DNA of 64,000 nt from NCBI RefSeq assembly GCF_965228935.1, contig NZ_OZ245846.1, positions 372,001 through 436,000 on the forward strand, in the 5' to 3' direction. The position numbers were made by a program, and so were the translations under genes. A model generated the notes under the pieces. That model worked only from the letters and a program-made list of their open reading frames with translations, was not told where the DNA came from and did no database searches. This DNA is from Ulvibacterium sp965228935. GTDB lineage: Bacteria; Bacteroidota; Bacteroidia; Flavobacteriales; Flavobacteriaceae. This document shows, piece by piece, positions 27,007-36,798 of the stretch (its first letter is position 1; each line of letters starts with the position of its first letter).

Positions 27007-27888
27007 TTGAAACCACTATTCCTTAAAAAAAATCTACAGTCTTCCACGAGTTCCTTTTTGGCCTTAAAAACTGATGTTCCATTTATCTACGATAAATGGC
27101 ATTATCATGAGGAACTTGAATTACTCTATGTTATTAGAGGAACTGGCAGCCGTTTTATTGGAAATAGTGTTAAGGAATTTTCGCATGGTGACATGGTTTT
27201 GGTCGGTTCAAATCTGCCTCATGTTTGGAAAAATGATAAGATTTATTATGAAGATGAAAAAACAACTGCTTCTGCTGTTCTACTACAATTCGCTCCTAAT
27301 CTTCTAGATCAGTCATTTCTGAACCTGCCCGAAATGACTAAAATTAAAAAAGTACTGGATGATTCTCAAATGGGATTAAAAGTAAATAAGAAAATGGTCG
27401 AGATCATCGCGCCTTTGTTGGATAAATTGATTATTGCCAAGGGCCCAAATAGAATCATTATATTATTACAAGTCTTGAATAAAATTGCTTCCAGCGAATA
27501 TGAATTGCTCTCTAGTCAATGGTTCAATAAAAGCTATCAAGGGAGTAAGGACAAAAGGATAAATAAGGTATATGATTATATCATGAATAATTTTCAAAAA
27601 AAGATTTCTTTAAAAGATTTGGCAGAAGTCGCAAATATGAACGAGTCCGCTCTTTGCCGCTACTTTAAATCTTCGACAAAAAAAACAATCACCGAATTCA
27701 TCAATGAAGTCCGTATTGGCTATGCCTTTAACTTGATGAATACAAAGGATTACAGCATAAGCATGGCATGCTATGAATCCGGATTTAACAACCTCTCTTA
27801 TTTTTACCGACAATTCAATAAGGTAATGGGATATTCTCCTTCACATTTTTCAAAAAAGATTAAAAAACGGCCTCATAATAAGCGTTAA
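27007..27888 (+). CDS. AraC-family transcriptional regulator
   Basis: The 293-residue protein combines an N-terminal cupin-like sensor (YDKWHYHEELELLYVIRGTG; GDMVLVGSNLPHVWKND) with a C-terminal AraC domain holding two helix-turn-helices (ISLKDLAEVANMNESALCRY; SISMACYESGFNNLSYFYRQ). The start is TTG at 27007, two codons after an in-frame TGA; no ATG in frame lies nearby. It stands between the minus-strand uronate operon and susC, and is the most likely sugar-responsive activator of one or both. The HYH/H motifs in the cupin are typical of members that sense sugars or sugar acids. Confidence 0.88.
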   Translation: MKPLFLKKNLQSSTSSFLALKTDVPFIYDKWHYHEELELLYVIRGTGSRFIGNSVKEFSHGDMVLVGSNLPHVWKNDKIYYEDEKTTASAVLLQFAPNLLDQSFLNLPEMTKIKKVLDDSQMGLKVNKKMVEIIAPLLDKLIIAKGPNRIIILLQVLNKIASSEYELLSSQWFNKSYQGSKDKRINKVYDYIMNNFQKKISLKDLAEVANMNESALCRYFKSSTKKTITEFINEVRIGYAFNLMNTKDYSISMACYESGFNNLSYFYRQFNKVMGYSPSHFSKKIKKRPHNKR

Positions 27889-28540
27889 AAAAAGAATTAA
27901 ATCACCATAAGAAGAATAAATCCACTTAGTTTTCTTAATTATCAGTTCAGAAGTAAAGTGAATACTTTTAAAACTAGATGTAACCATTTGCCCATAATTT
28001 GGTAATGTTGATCTGCCATTGGGTTTTTAACTCTTGCCGTATAATAAAATTGGAATGATGCCGGTAAAAGGTTGATTTAAATGAAAGTTATTTCCATATT
28101 CTTTCTAAAGAAAAGTTTTTGCGCTCATCAAGCACAACAATAGTGCGAATTCCATCCTATAATCCATTTCGATTTTAAGTTTTCTTTGACAAAGCTTTTG
28201 GATTCAATCACATTTTTCATCTCAAAATTTGCGCAACGCCCTTCTTTTTTAACATTAGGTGCAAGAATAGTTCAAATTTCTGCAAAGAAAATAAAATTTT
28301 TCATTGCCCCAATACGATAATTTTGGATTACACAAAAAAACAACGCTTTTTTTGATAATTATACCTAATTAATCGCAAATAGGTATTAATGTATTAAAAA
28401 TTGAGGCGTATGTGGATATTCTCCTTAATTGCAGAATGTAGAATTCAAGAGGATGCGAGAAAACAAATCACCCGAATACACTTTATCTCAAGATAGGTTT
28501 TTTGGAATGATGAATTTTAATAATCAAACAATCTAGTTCA
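27889..28540. other. Long leader region before susC
   Basis: No open frame with protein-like sequence was seen in these 652 bp. The stretch is AT-rich with several A and T runs and holds an imperfect dyad at 28361-28386 listed separately. It should contain the promoter and leader of the SusC/SusD transcript. Confidence 0.5.
28361..28386. promoter_or_regulatory. Dyad symmetry upstream of susC
   Basis: ATACCTA (28361-28367) and TAGGTAT (28380-28386) are perfect 7-bp arms 12 bp apart, about 155 bp before the susC ATG. Position suggests an operator for the sugar locus; it could instead be a leader hairpin. Confidence 0.4.
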
Positions 28541-31477
28541 ATGAAAACGAATGCTTTAATCATTTTAACTATAGTAGTTGCAATGTTTGTCAACAAAATT
28601 CAAGCGCAAGTGCAGGTTACGGGTGAAATTACTGATGTGGACGGAGCACCCATTCCTGGGGCTACAGTCATAGAAAAGGGCACAAACAATGGTGTTGCAG
28701 CTGATTTCGATGGAAACTATAGTATCGCGGTATCTAGTTATTCTTCAACTCTCGTCTTTAGCTCTGTGGGATTTGCGCCGAAAGAAGAATTGGTGGGCCA
28801 ACGCTCAAGGATTAATATTGTACTATTGGAAGACAGTCAGAGACTTGATGAGGTCGTAGTTGTTGGCTATGGAACACAAAAAAAATCTGATGTGACTGGT
28901 GCGGTCGCTTCTTTTAGCGCCGCAGATATTGAAGAACAAGGCCCTAAAATCAATGTACTTCAATCGCTTCAAGGTTCACTAGCTGGTTTGAACGTTTCCC
29001 AGGTAAGTAATAATGCCTCTCAGGATGACTTTAACATAACCATAAGGGGTGTTAACTCAATAACCGCAAATAATCAACCCTTAATCGTTCTTGATGGTGT
29101 TCCTTACTCTGGAGGATTCAACGAAATTGAACAAAGTGATATTCAGTCAATTGAAGTATTGAAAGATGCATCTTCATCTGCTATTTATGGAGCCCGTGGC
29201 GCCAACGGGGTTATCTTGATCACAACAAAAAAAGGTAAAACCGGCAAACCTCAAATTACATATAATGGTAGTTATGGAATACAGGAGTTATACAATCTTC
29301 CACCCATCATGTCAGGAGAGGAATACTGGGAATTCGCCAACGAGCGTGTTGGCTCGGACCAAGTCAATAGCTTTCCAACATTAGTTGAAAATTTTAATGC
29401 GGGTCGGTCAGTGGATTGGGTAGATTTGGTCACACGATCTGGGCAACAACATCGGCATGCATTAAAATTTAGCGGTGGCTCTGATTATGTAAACTATTTT
29501 TTGTCCGCTGCCTTGACCGATGTAACCGGGGTAGCAATAGGTGATGACTTTCAGCAGGTTGTTGCGAGGGCCAATATATCAATCAAACCTCTCGAATGGT
29601 TGGAAATAGGGACAAATACCCAATATACGTTCCAAGATAATTCTGGGGTTCCACCTGATCTTTCAGGTAACTTCACGGGAGCCTTTTTCGCAAATCCGCT
29701 TACTAATGCCTTTGACGAAAATGGAGAGATACAATTAATTCCTTGGCCAGAGGAACCACTTTTCGGCAATCCTTTGGCAAATCAGAATGTCATTGACGAT
29801 GATATTGATAGAAGGCTCTTTTCCAACAATTACGTTTTGATCAAGCTTCCGTTCATAGATGGACTATCTTACCGTTTGAATACGGGCTACAGCATAGCTA
29901 CTAGAGCACTTGGGAGATTTTGGGGCTCCAACACAATTGAGGGTTTTAGGAATCAGGGACAGGCAAGAACCTTGAATTCGGAAGAAACCGATGTTCTTCT
30001 CGAAAACATAATCGTCTATGACAAAACCTTCGGAAAACATAACCTTAACTTAACAGGGCTCTTGAGTACACAAGAAATTAGAAGGGAAGTGCGAGATGTT
30101 TTTTCACAACGTTTTCCCACCGAAGTGTTAACCTACTATCAACATGATGTGGCGGAAGTTATTGTCCCCAACAATACCTTTTCAGAACAAAAATTCGTTT
30201 CACAAATGGGGCGGATCAATTATAACTTTGACTCAAGATATCTATTGACAGGTACAATTCGTAGAGATGGTTATTCTGGATTTGGACAGAACAATAAATT
30301 TGGAACGTTTTTTTCAGGCGCGCTAGGATGGAATATCCATAACGAAAAGTTTTTGGAAGAAATTGAGAACATCAACCAACTAAAACTAAGGCTCACCTAT
30401 GGCGAAAATGGGAATCAAGCCATTGATCCTTTCCAAACCGTTTCAAGGTTAAATGAAAGAAATTACCTTGGGGGTAGCGGCAATACCACAGCTCCTGGAT
30501 ATTTTCCGGGTACCTTGGCAACCCCGGGCCTTACTTGGGAAACGTCAAAATCCTTAAATGCAGGAATCGATTTTGCGCTTTTCAAGAACAGAATCAGCGG
30601 CTCGTTGGACGTATATACCACGGACACTGAGGACTTGCTTCTGGAAAGGTCGATATCATCCGTACATGGCATCAGCAACGTCACCCAGAATATAGGGAAG
30701 ACCAGTAATCAAGGAATTGAATTTTTATTGAATACCATCAATATAAACAGTGAAGATTTCTCTTGGTCTACCAACTTCAATATTGCAAGTAACAGGAATG
30801 AAATAGTAGATCTATACGGAGATGGTACGGACGATATTAACAACGGTTGGTTTATAGGGGAATCGATTGATGTGAATTTTGATTTTTTATTTGACGGGGT
30901 ATGGCAAGTTGGAGAGGACAACTCACTACAACCCGACTCGCAACCAGGTGATGTAAAAATAAGGGATGTCAATGGAGATGGGGTCATTGACCCGGATGAC
31001 AGAACCTTTATTGGGCAAAGGAACCCAAAATACATAGCGGGACTTACGAACAGCTTCAGATATAAAAATTTGTCACTTAGTTTCTCCTTGTTCACCCAAC
31101 AAGGTGTGACAAGGGTCAATCCGCTGTACGATACGGATATTGTTTTTTTGGATGCGCGATTGAATACGATTATGCTGAATCGCTGGAGCGAGGACAACCC
31201 CATAAATTCTTATCCGGCAAACAGGAATGGCACCAATCCGTTCGATGTTCGGTTTTATCAGGATGCCAGTTTTGTCCGGCTGAGAAATATTACACTTGCA
31301 TATGATTTACCAAAGGATCTACTTGATAAAATGGGTGTGAGCAATCTAAGGATATACGCAAATGCCAACAATCCGTTCACTTTCACGGATTGGGAAGGTC
31401 TGGATCCGGAATTGGTAAGCCAAAGGGATGTACCGATAAACAGGACAATAACCCTCGGTATTGATATCACACTATAA
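28541..31477 (+). CDS. SusC/RagA-type TonB-dependent outer-membrane transporter
   Basis: The 978-residue protein starts with a signal peptide (ending IQAQ), then a carboxypeptidase-D-like repeat domain (VTGEITDVDGAPIPGATVIE, the usual first block), the TonB-box region (DEVVVVGYGTQKKSDVTGAV) and a plug domain ending NGVILITTKKGKTG. A long beta-barrel follows, ending in RTITLGIDITL. It would move oligosaccharides bound by SusD across the outer membrane using TonB energy. It is followed by susD with 19 bp between the stop and its likely ATG. With sulfatase, GH2 and GH39-like enzymes around it, the cargo should be a sulfated uronate-containing glycan. No N-terminal anti-sigma-interacting extension is visible. 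Confidence 0.95.
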   Translation: MKTNALIILTIVVAMFVNKIQAQVQVTGEITDVDGAPIPGATVIEKGTNNGVAADFDGNYSIAVSSYSSTLVFSSVGFAPKEELVGQRSRINIVLLEDSQRLDEVVVVGYGTQKKSDVTGAVASFSAADIEEQGPKINVLQSLQGSLAGLNVSQVSNNASQDDFNITIRGVNSITANNQPLIVLDGVPYSGGFNEIEQSDIQSIEVLKDASSSAIYGARGANGVILITTKKGKTGKPQITYNGSYGIQELYNLPPIMSGEEYWEFANERVGSDQVNSFPTLVENFNAGRSVDWVDLVTRSGQQHRHALKFSGGSDYVNYFLSAALTDVTGVAIGDDFQQVVARANISIKPLEWLEIGTNTQYTFQDNSGVPPDLSGNFTGAFFANPLTNAFDENGEIQLIPWPEEPLFGNPLANQNVIDDDIDRRLFSNNYVLIKLPFIDGLSYRLNTGYSIATRALGRFWGSNTIEGFRNQGQARTLNSEETDVLLENIIVYDKTFGKHNLNLTGLLSTQEIRREVRDVFSQRFPTEVLTYYQHDVAEVIVPNNTFSEQKFVSQMGRINYNFDSRYLLTGTIRRDGYSGFGQNNKFGTFFSGALGWNIHNEKFLEEIENINQLKLRLTYGENGNQAIDPFQTVSRLNERNYLGGSGNTTAPGYFPGTLATPGLTWETSKSLNAGIDFALFKNRISGSLDVYTTDTEDLLLERSISSVHGISNVTQNIGKTSNQGIEFLLNTININSEDFSWSTNFNIASNRNEIVDLYGDGTDDINNGWFIGESIDVNFDFLFDGVWQVGEDNSLQPDSQPGDVKIRDVNGDGVIDPDDRTFIGQRNPKYIAGLTNSFRYKNLSLSFSLFTQQGVTRVNPLYDTDIVFLDARLNTIMLNRWSEDNPINSYPANRNGTNPFDVRFYQDASFVRLRNITLAYDLPKDLLDKMGVSNLRIYANANNPFTFTDWEGLDPELVSQRDVPINRTITLGIDITL

Positions 31478-31496
31478 TCATAACAAAAAATTCAAA

Positions 31497-33074
31497 ATGA
31501 AAAATTTATTAAATTATTTCACCTGTACGACTTTGGTTTTCTTTCTTGCCGGTTGCGACAGTGAAGAATATCTTGAAGAAGAACCAAGGGATATTATAAC
31601 CGCTGATAATCTCTTCGCAAACCCTGAAGGTTTTCAAAATGGATTGAATGCCCTATACGCATCGGCAAGGGACGAACGACAAAGGGACGAACAGGGTTTT
31701 TTCTTTGGAACAAGAGGCTGGATTGCCCAAGGTGCAACCGATGACACCTATTCTTCGCGTTTTGGTTCTAGAGGCCTCTACTACGTTGAATTTGGGGGTA
31801 ATTTGAATGCGACCGTTCAAGGGCTGAACAATGTTTGGCAATGGTTGTATGAAAACATAAATACGGCCAATACGATTATAGGGCGTGCCGAAAACCCTAA
31901 TATAGAATGGTCCAGTGATGAAGAAAAACAAATTGTTATTGCGGAGGCAAGAATGGTAAGGGCATGGGCCTACAGACACCTAACATATCTATGGGGAGAT
32001 GTACCCCTTATACTCGAAGAATCTTCAGGGAACAATATTCGAACCGATTTTATCAGGGAACCTGTTGCCAACATTCTTAATGTTATGGAAGCGGATTGGC
32101 TATTTGCCGAAGAACATCTTCCGGATATCAACAATGTCGTAGGCCGGCCCGTGAAAGGAGCTGCACAGCACTATTTAGCCGAGCTATATCTTCAAAAAGA
32201 AGATTTTATTAGTGCCGAAGAGAAAGCGATGGCCGTGATATCAAATACAAACTACAGTCTTGTTACCCAGAGGTATGGCGTTAGGGCATCGGAGCCAGGA
32301 GTGCCATTTATGGATCAATTTTTTAAGGGTAATACGCTTAGAAGTCAAGGCAATACTGAGGTACTATGGGAAATGCCGCACGACAGGGATGCCATTGGAG
32401 GCGGGGGTAATGTGATGAGGCGATCTTGGTTGATACGTTACAGTGTACTGGATGATGTGCCAATTTCCCCAGAAAGAGGAAGAGGGACGGACTTCTATGC
32501 CGTAACCAAACATGCTTGGGAGCTTTATGAAGAAAATGATGATCGAGGGTCTGAGTTCGCCGTGGTACGCTTTGTTTTGACCACGGCAGGTGACACCATA
32601 CCTACTACCATCGAGGATAGGCAAGAACCTACTCGAGATCCATTGTGGCCTTCAACAGCTAAATGGCATGATGGAGACCCAACTGATTTAGGACGTAATG
32701 AAGGGTATAACGACCAACCCTACCTCAGATTGGGAGAAACTTATTTATTGCTTGCTGAAGCTCAGTTTAGGGGTGGGGATGTAGATAGTGCGACACAAAC
32801 GTTGAACATTTTGCGTAATAGGTCAAATGCTTCTCCAATCACCGAAGCCGAGGTTAATATTGACTTCATACTAGATGAGCGAACCAGGGAACTTATCACC
32901 GAAGAACAGAGGAGATACACTCTGCTCAGATTGGGCAAATGGTTGGAACGCACACGTTTATACAATTCTCAAAGTGGGCCATTGATAACGGAACGCGATC
33001 GATTATTGCCCATTCCGCAACCGGTCATCGATGCTAACCTCGATTTAGAGTTTCCTCAAAATCCAGGATACTAG
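31497..33074 (+). CDS. SusD/RagB-type glycan-binding lipoprotein
   Basis: I start at ATG 31497 (MKNLLNYFTC), which gives a clean lipoprotein signal with lipobox FLAGC; an upstream in-frame start would add 12 polar residues. The 525-residue protein has the SusD fold: EEPRDIITADNLFANPEGFQ at the N-terminus, helical repeats (IAEARMVRAWAYRHLTYLWG with the typical Y-x-L-W-G-D-V-P-L) and a C-terminal NERTREL-like block (DERTRELITEEQRRY), ending PIPQPVIDANLDLEFPQNPGY-like. It sits on the cell surface and binds glycan as lid of the SusC channel. The pair defines this region as a polysaccharide-utilization locus. Confidence 0.94.
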   Translation: MKNLLNYFTCTTLVFFLAGCDSEEYLEEEPRDIITADNLFANPEGFQNGLNALYASARDERQRDEQGFFFGTRGWIAQGATDDTYSSRFGSRGLYYVEFGGNLNATVQGLNNVWQWLYENINTANTIIGRAENPNIEWSSDEEKQIVIAEARMVRAWAYRHLTYLWGDVPLILEESSGNNIRTDFIREPVANILNVMEADWLFAEEHLPDINNVVGRPVKGAAQHYLAELYLQKEDFISAEEKAMAVISNTNYSLVTQRYGVRASEPGVPFMDQFFKGNTLRSQGNTEVLWEMPHDRDAIGGGGNVMRRSWLIRYSVLDDVPISPERGRGTDFYAVTKHAWELYEENDDRGSEFAVVRFVLTTAGDTIPTTIEDRQEPTRDPLWPSTAKWHDGDPTDLGRNEGYNDQPYLRLGETYLLLAEAQFRGGDVDSATQTLNILRNRSNASPITEAEVNIDFILDERTRELITEEQRRYTLLRLGKWLERTRLYNSQSGPLITERDRLLPIPQPVIDANLDLEFPQNPGY

Positions 33075-33232
33075 TTTGTTATACTACACTGGAATTCATC
33101 TTAAGTTTTGAAATTCGAGTGAGAACCGGTCATTGCTAGCAAGAAGTCACTTTTGGGCTTAGTGCTCAAAGACCCTTAACATTCTTTTACCTTGCAGGAT
33201 TTAGCTATTCTCAATTAAAAATTATATCTATA

Positions 33233-36028
33233 ATGTACTTTAGAAACATGTCGCTCTTGACCCTTTTTCTTCTTTTTTCAGCCCATTTTTTTGCCCAAAC
33301 GACCGAAACGATTTTCCTTTCGGGCAAGGATGCGGCAAAGACTGTCGAATGGGATTTTTTTTGTACGGGTGGCAGAAATAGCGGGAAGTGGACGAAAATT
33401 CAGGTACCCTCCAATTGGGAGCTCCAAGGTTTCGGGACTTACAACTATGGCCATGACCACAAGAATGGGGATATTAAGTTGGGCGATGAACACGGGCTTT
33501 ACAAGTATGAGTTCGAAGTGCCCGCTGCCTGGATGGGCAAGACGGTGAACATCGTTTTCGATGGATCTATGACCGATACCCAAGTAAAGATCAACGGCCA
33601 ATCTGCGGGCGAAACGCACCAGGGCGCCTTTTACCGCTTTAAGTACGATATCTCAAAACTCTTAAAATATGGCGGATCCAATTTGTTAGAGGTCGATGTA
33701 GCCAAGCGTTCCTCCAATTCATCTGTAAACCGCGCAGAACGAGAAGCTGATTTCTGGATTTTCGGAGGCATTTTCCGGCCTGTATTTTTAGAGGCCCTGC
33801 CGCCTGTGCACATGAAGCGTACGGCAATTGATGCCAAGGCCGATGGTTCGTTCAATGCTCTTATCGTCCCGAACCGGTTTCAGGGCAACTATGCCGTTGA
33901 AATCGAATTGTACGATTTGGAAAGAAATAAAATCGGCAAGACCGTGCAGACGACAATGGATAGGGGCGATACCGAAAAAGTGGTTTCCGGAAAATTCGAT
34001 AACGTAAAAGAGTGGAATCCTGAACGGCCCGCGTTGTACGACATGAAGATTACCCTAAAAAAAAGGAACACCGTTTTGCACGAGGTGGTGGAACGAATTG
34101 GTTTCCGAACGGTAGAACTGCGCAAACACGATGGTTTTTATGTCAACGGTGAGAAAGTAGTTTTTAAAGGGGTGAACCGCCATTCGTTCTGGCCGGAGAC
34201 GGGCCGTGCCCTGAGCGAGGAAAACCATCTTATGGACATCCGCTTGATGAAGGAAATGAATATGAACGCGGTGCGTATGTCACATTACGTGCCGGACAAA
34301 CGGTTCCTGCAGTTGTGTGACTCGCTGGGGCTTTTTGTACTGGACGAGGTTACCGGTTGGCAAGACGGTTATGATACCATAGTGGGTCCAAAATTAATCA
34401 AGGAGACCATCCTAAAGGATGAAAATCACCCCAGTGTTGTCATCTGGGACCATGGTAATGAAGGAGGATGGAACTTTGCCAACGAGAAATGGTTCCATTT
34501 TTGGGATATCCAAAAGCGGCCGGTAATTTATCCCTGGCTACTCCGTAATGGAGTGGATGCCTTCCACTATCCGGAGTACGATTACGGGACGGGCCGGTTT
34601 ACCTCGGGCAGCGTCCCCTTTATGCCGACCGAATTTTTACATGGCCTATACGATGGTGGCCATGGAGCCGGTCTTGAGGATTTTTGGAGAAGCTACGGAT
34701 CGAGCCCCTTATTGGCCGGGGGCTTTTTATGGGTCTTTTCCGATGAGGCCGTCCTTCGTACGGATAAACCTGGAAAGGTGTTCGATGGTGACGGCAACCA
34801 TGCCCCAGATGGCATCCTGGGGCCTCATCGTGAAAAGGAAGGCAGTTTCTATACCATCAAGGAAATTTGGTCACCAGTACAGATAAAACCGGTGATAATC
34901 AATAGAGATTGGAATGGCAAGCTCTTTTTGGAGAACAAATTCATCTACACCAACCTCAGGGACTGTAGTTTTAGCTGGAAAGCGGTCAGGACCGAGATCG
35001 GGAATCCCAAAGAGACCGAAGTGGCAAGCGGCACCGTTGAAAGTCCAGCAGCTGGACCCGGTGAAACCGTACAAGTGCAAATAACGCCAAAAAATTCCTT
35101 GCAGGAAGCTGATATTTTTCGGTTTACGGCCAAGGATCACTATGGCAATGAACTGTATACGTGGAGTTGGCCGATTGTTCGGCCCGATGAAAAAGCGGCA
35201 GAGCTTCAGCCGGAAAATCCCAAGGGACCGGCCATTGAAGTAATGAAGGACGATACACAAATATCGGTAAAAGTGCGTAATCTGGAAATTACGTTCAACA
35301 CGGCCGATGGTACTATTGCCAAAATAAAAAATGGAAAGGGGCTACTTTCGTTTTCCGGTGGCCCGGTCCCGGTAGGCATCGATTCTAAAGTGGAGGACGT
35401 TATCTGGAGAAAGGACAAGAATGGAGATTTTCAAATTGAAATTCTATATTCCGCATATCCGACAAAAATAACTTGGACGCTTAAGAAAAATGGGATGTTG
35501 GGGCTACGGGCCGATGCGATAAGCCAGAACATTTGGGATTTGGACTATCTGGGGATTTCATTCGATTATCCTGAGGAAAAAGTGAAGGGAATAACATGGA
35601 TGGGCCAAGGGCCGTACCGTGTTTGGAAAAACCGCCCAAAAGGTGCAAACCTAGGGATATGGCGGAAGGCCTATAACAATACCGTGACCGGCGAGAGTTT
35701 CAATAATCTGATCTATCCGGAATTCAAAGGGTACCACGGCCAGTTGTATTGGGCCACATTGGAAACGGAAGAATCTGATTTTACGGTAATTTCGGAAACG
35801 CCAAAGTTGTTCTTTCGGCTTTTCACGCCCGAGGAACCCCAACATGTCAAGGGCGGGACACATCCTCCTTTTCCCGAGGGTGACCTATCGTTTTTGTATG
35901 AAATACCGGCCATAGGCACTAAATTCAAAAAGCCCAAAAATTTGGGGCCACAAAGCCAAAAAAACGTTTACAGGGGACACCAGGGCGACGACAAAAACCC
36001 GATAATACTATGGTTCGATTTTAGATGA
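33233..36028 (+). CDS. Secreted glycoside hydrolase family 2 protein
   Basis: The 931-residue enzyme has a signal peptide (ending HFFAQ) and the GH2 order: jelly-roll sugar-binding domain (about 30-190, VPSNWELQGFGTYNYG), immunoglobulin-like domain, then the catalytic barrel from about 300. VKFKGVNRHSFWPETGRA-like sequence at 309-326 and NAVRMSHYVPD (345-355) are family blocks. HPSVVIWDHGNEGG gives the acid/base Glu (E410) and MPTEFLHGLYD a likely nucleophile (E467). GH2 enzymes are beta-galactosidases, glucuronidases, mannosidases or xylosidases; in a uronate locus a glucuronidase or galactosidase role is attractive but not shown. It is the third gene of the SusC/SusD transcript, 158 bp after susD. 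At 931 residues it is long, with an extra C-terminal beta-domain. Confidence 0.9.
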   Translation: MYFRNMSLLTLFLLFSAHFFAQTTETIFLSGKDAAKTVEWDFFCTGGRNSGKWTKIQVPSNWELQGFGTYNYGHDHKNGDIKLGDEHGLYKYEFEVPAAWMGKTVNIVFDGSMTDTQVKINGQSAGETHQGAFYRFKYDISKLLKYGGSNLLEVDVAKRSSNSSVNRAEREADFWIFGGIFRPVFLEALPPVHMKRTAIDAKADGSFNALIVPNRFQGNYAVEIELYDLERNKIGKTVQTTMDRGDTEKVVSGKFDNVKEWNPERPALYDMKITLKKRNTVLHEVVERIGFRTVELRKHDGFYVNGEKVVFKGVNRHSFWPETGRALSEENHLMDIRLMKEMNMNAVRMSHYVPDKRFLQLCDSLGLFVLDEVTGWQDGYDTIVGPKLIKETILKDENHPSVVIWDHGNEGGWNFANEKWFHFWDIQKRPVIYPWLLRNGVDAFHYPEYDYGTGRFTSGSVPFMPTEFLHGLYDGGHGAGLEDFWRSYGSSPLLAGGFLWVFSDEAVLRTDKPGKVFDGDGNHAPDGILGPHREKEGSFYTIKEIWSPVQIKPVIINRDWNGKLFLENKFIYTNLRDCSFSWKAVRTEIGNPKETEVASGTVESPAAGPGETVQVQITPKNSLQEADIFRFTAKDHYGNELYTWSWPIVRPDEKAAELQPENPKGPAIEVMKDDTQISVKVRNLEITFNTADGTIAKIKNGKGLLSFSGGPVPVGIDSKVEDVIWRKDKNGDFQIEILYSAYPTKITWTLKKNGMLGLRADAISQNIWDLDYLGISFDYPEEKVKGITWMGQGPYRVWKNRPKGANLGIWRKAYNNTVTGESFNNLIYPEFKGYHGQLYWATLETEESDFTVISETPKLFFRLFTPEEPQHVKGGTHPPFPEGDLSFLYEIPAIGTKFKKPKNLGPQSQKNVYRGHQGDDKNPIILWFDFR

Positions 36029-36798
36029 AAGTATGTATGTCAAGTACTTCAAATTTGTCGTATTGTTATATGTAGAATATGAAAACCAACGATTCAGTAT
36101 ATTTGATGGTAAGTAGTTAGTTTTGAGTTAGTTATTAGGGTACTTGACTTCTTAATATGGAATTCAGTGCCCTTTTTAAAGAACAGCAAAATGAAATCAA
36201 ATAATTATTTTAAAATAGCTTGTACGCGTTTTCCTTATTGTCATTTTAACAAATGGTATCAATTATAGATGTTTAACAATTTAGACAACAAATATGGCAC
36301 CTATATTGGGATGATTAAAAGCCACTATTTTCCATAGTGGTAGATTTAGATAAAGTTTTCGTTTCCAAAGAAAACTTGTTCGAACATTGTACTTCATATT
36401 TCGCGATTTATCGTCAATAGGCCGAGCCAAATAATAGTAATTGGTAAAGAATCGATAACAAGTATATGGAATACGTTTTTTTCATTTAAAAATCAAGGTG
36501 AGGGTTTTTTTAAATAGAATAACCATAAGGAAGGAAAATGTACTTAAAAAAGATAATTTGAATGTCTGTTAGTTTGATTCTATCATTCACACAGTTGATC
36601 TACTCCGACCCAAGAGGAGTGAAAAAATATACATTGAACGAGGTTTTTTGAGTGGAACGAATGTAAAGCAGAAAGGAGGCGCAGGACTATGGTAACTTTG
36701 GGAAGGGAATACAAAAGTTATGTTCTTGTCTTCGAGCAGGTCTTAAAAACTGAAAACGATGAGGCATTGGGTAGATTTTGCAAAACGAACCTTTTGGA
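36029..36798. other. Long intergenic region with two adjacent hairpins
   Basis: No protein-like frame was found in these 770 bp. Two short perfect hairpins stand 12 bp apart: CCACTAT-(5)-ATAGTGG at 36322-36340 and AAGTTTTC-(9)-GAAAACTT at 36353-36377. Neither has a T run, so they are not simple terminators. They may belong to the 3' end of the glycan transcript or to a small RNA; nothing else supports that. Confidence 0.4.

Noticed and set aside
18009..36028. Assignment of the glycan locus to ulvan
   Set aside because: Sulfatase, uronate enzymes and GH39-like/GH2 proteins would fit, but no ulvan lyase or rhamnose genes are in the window.
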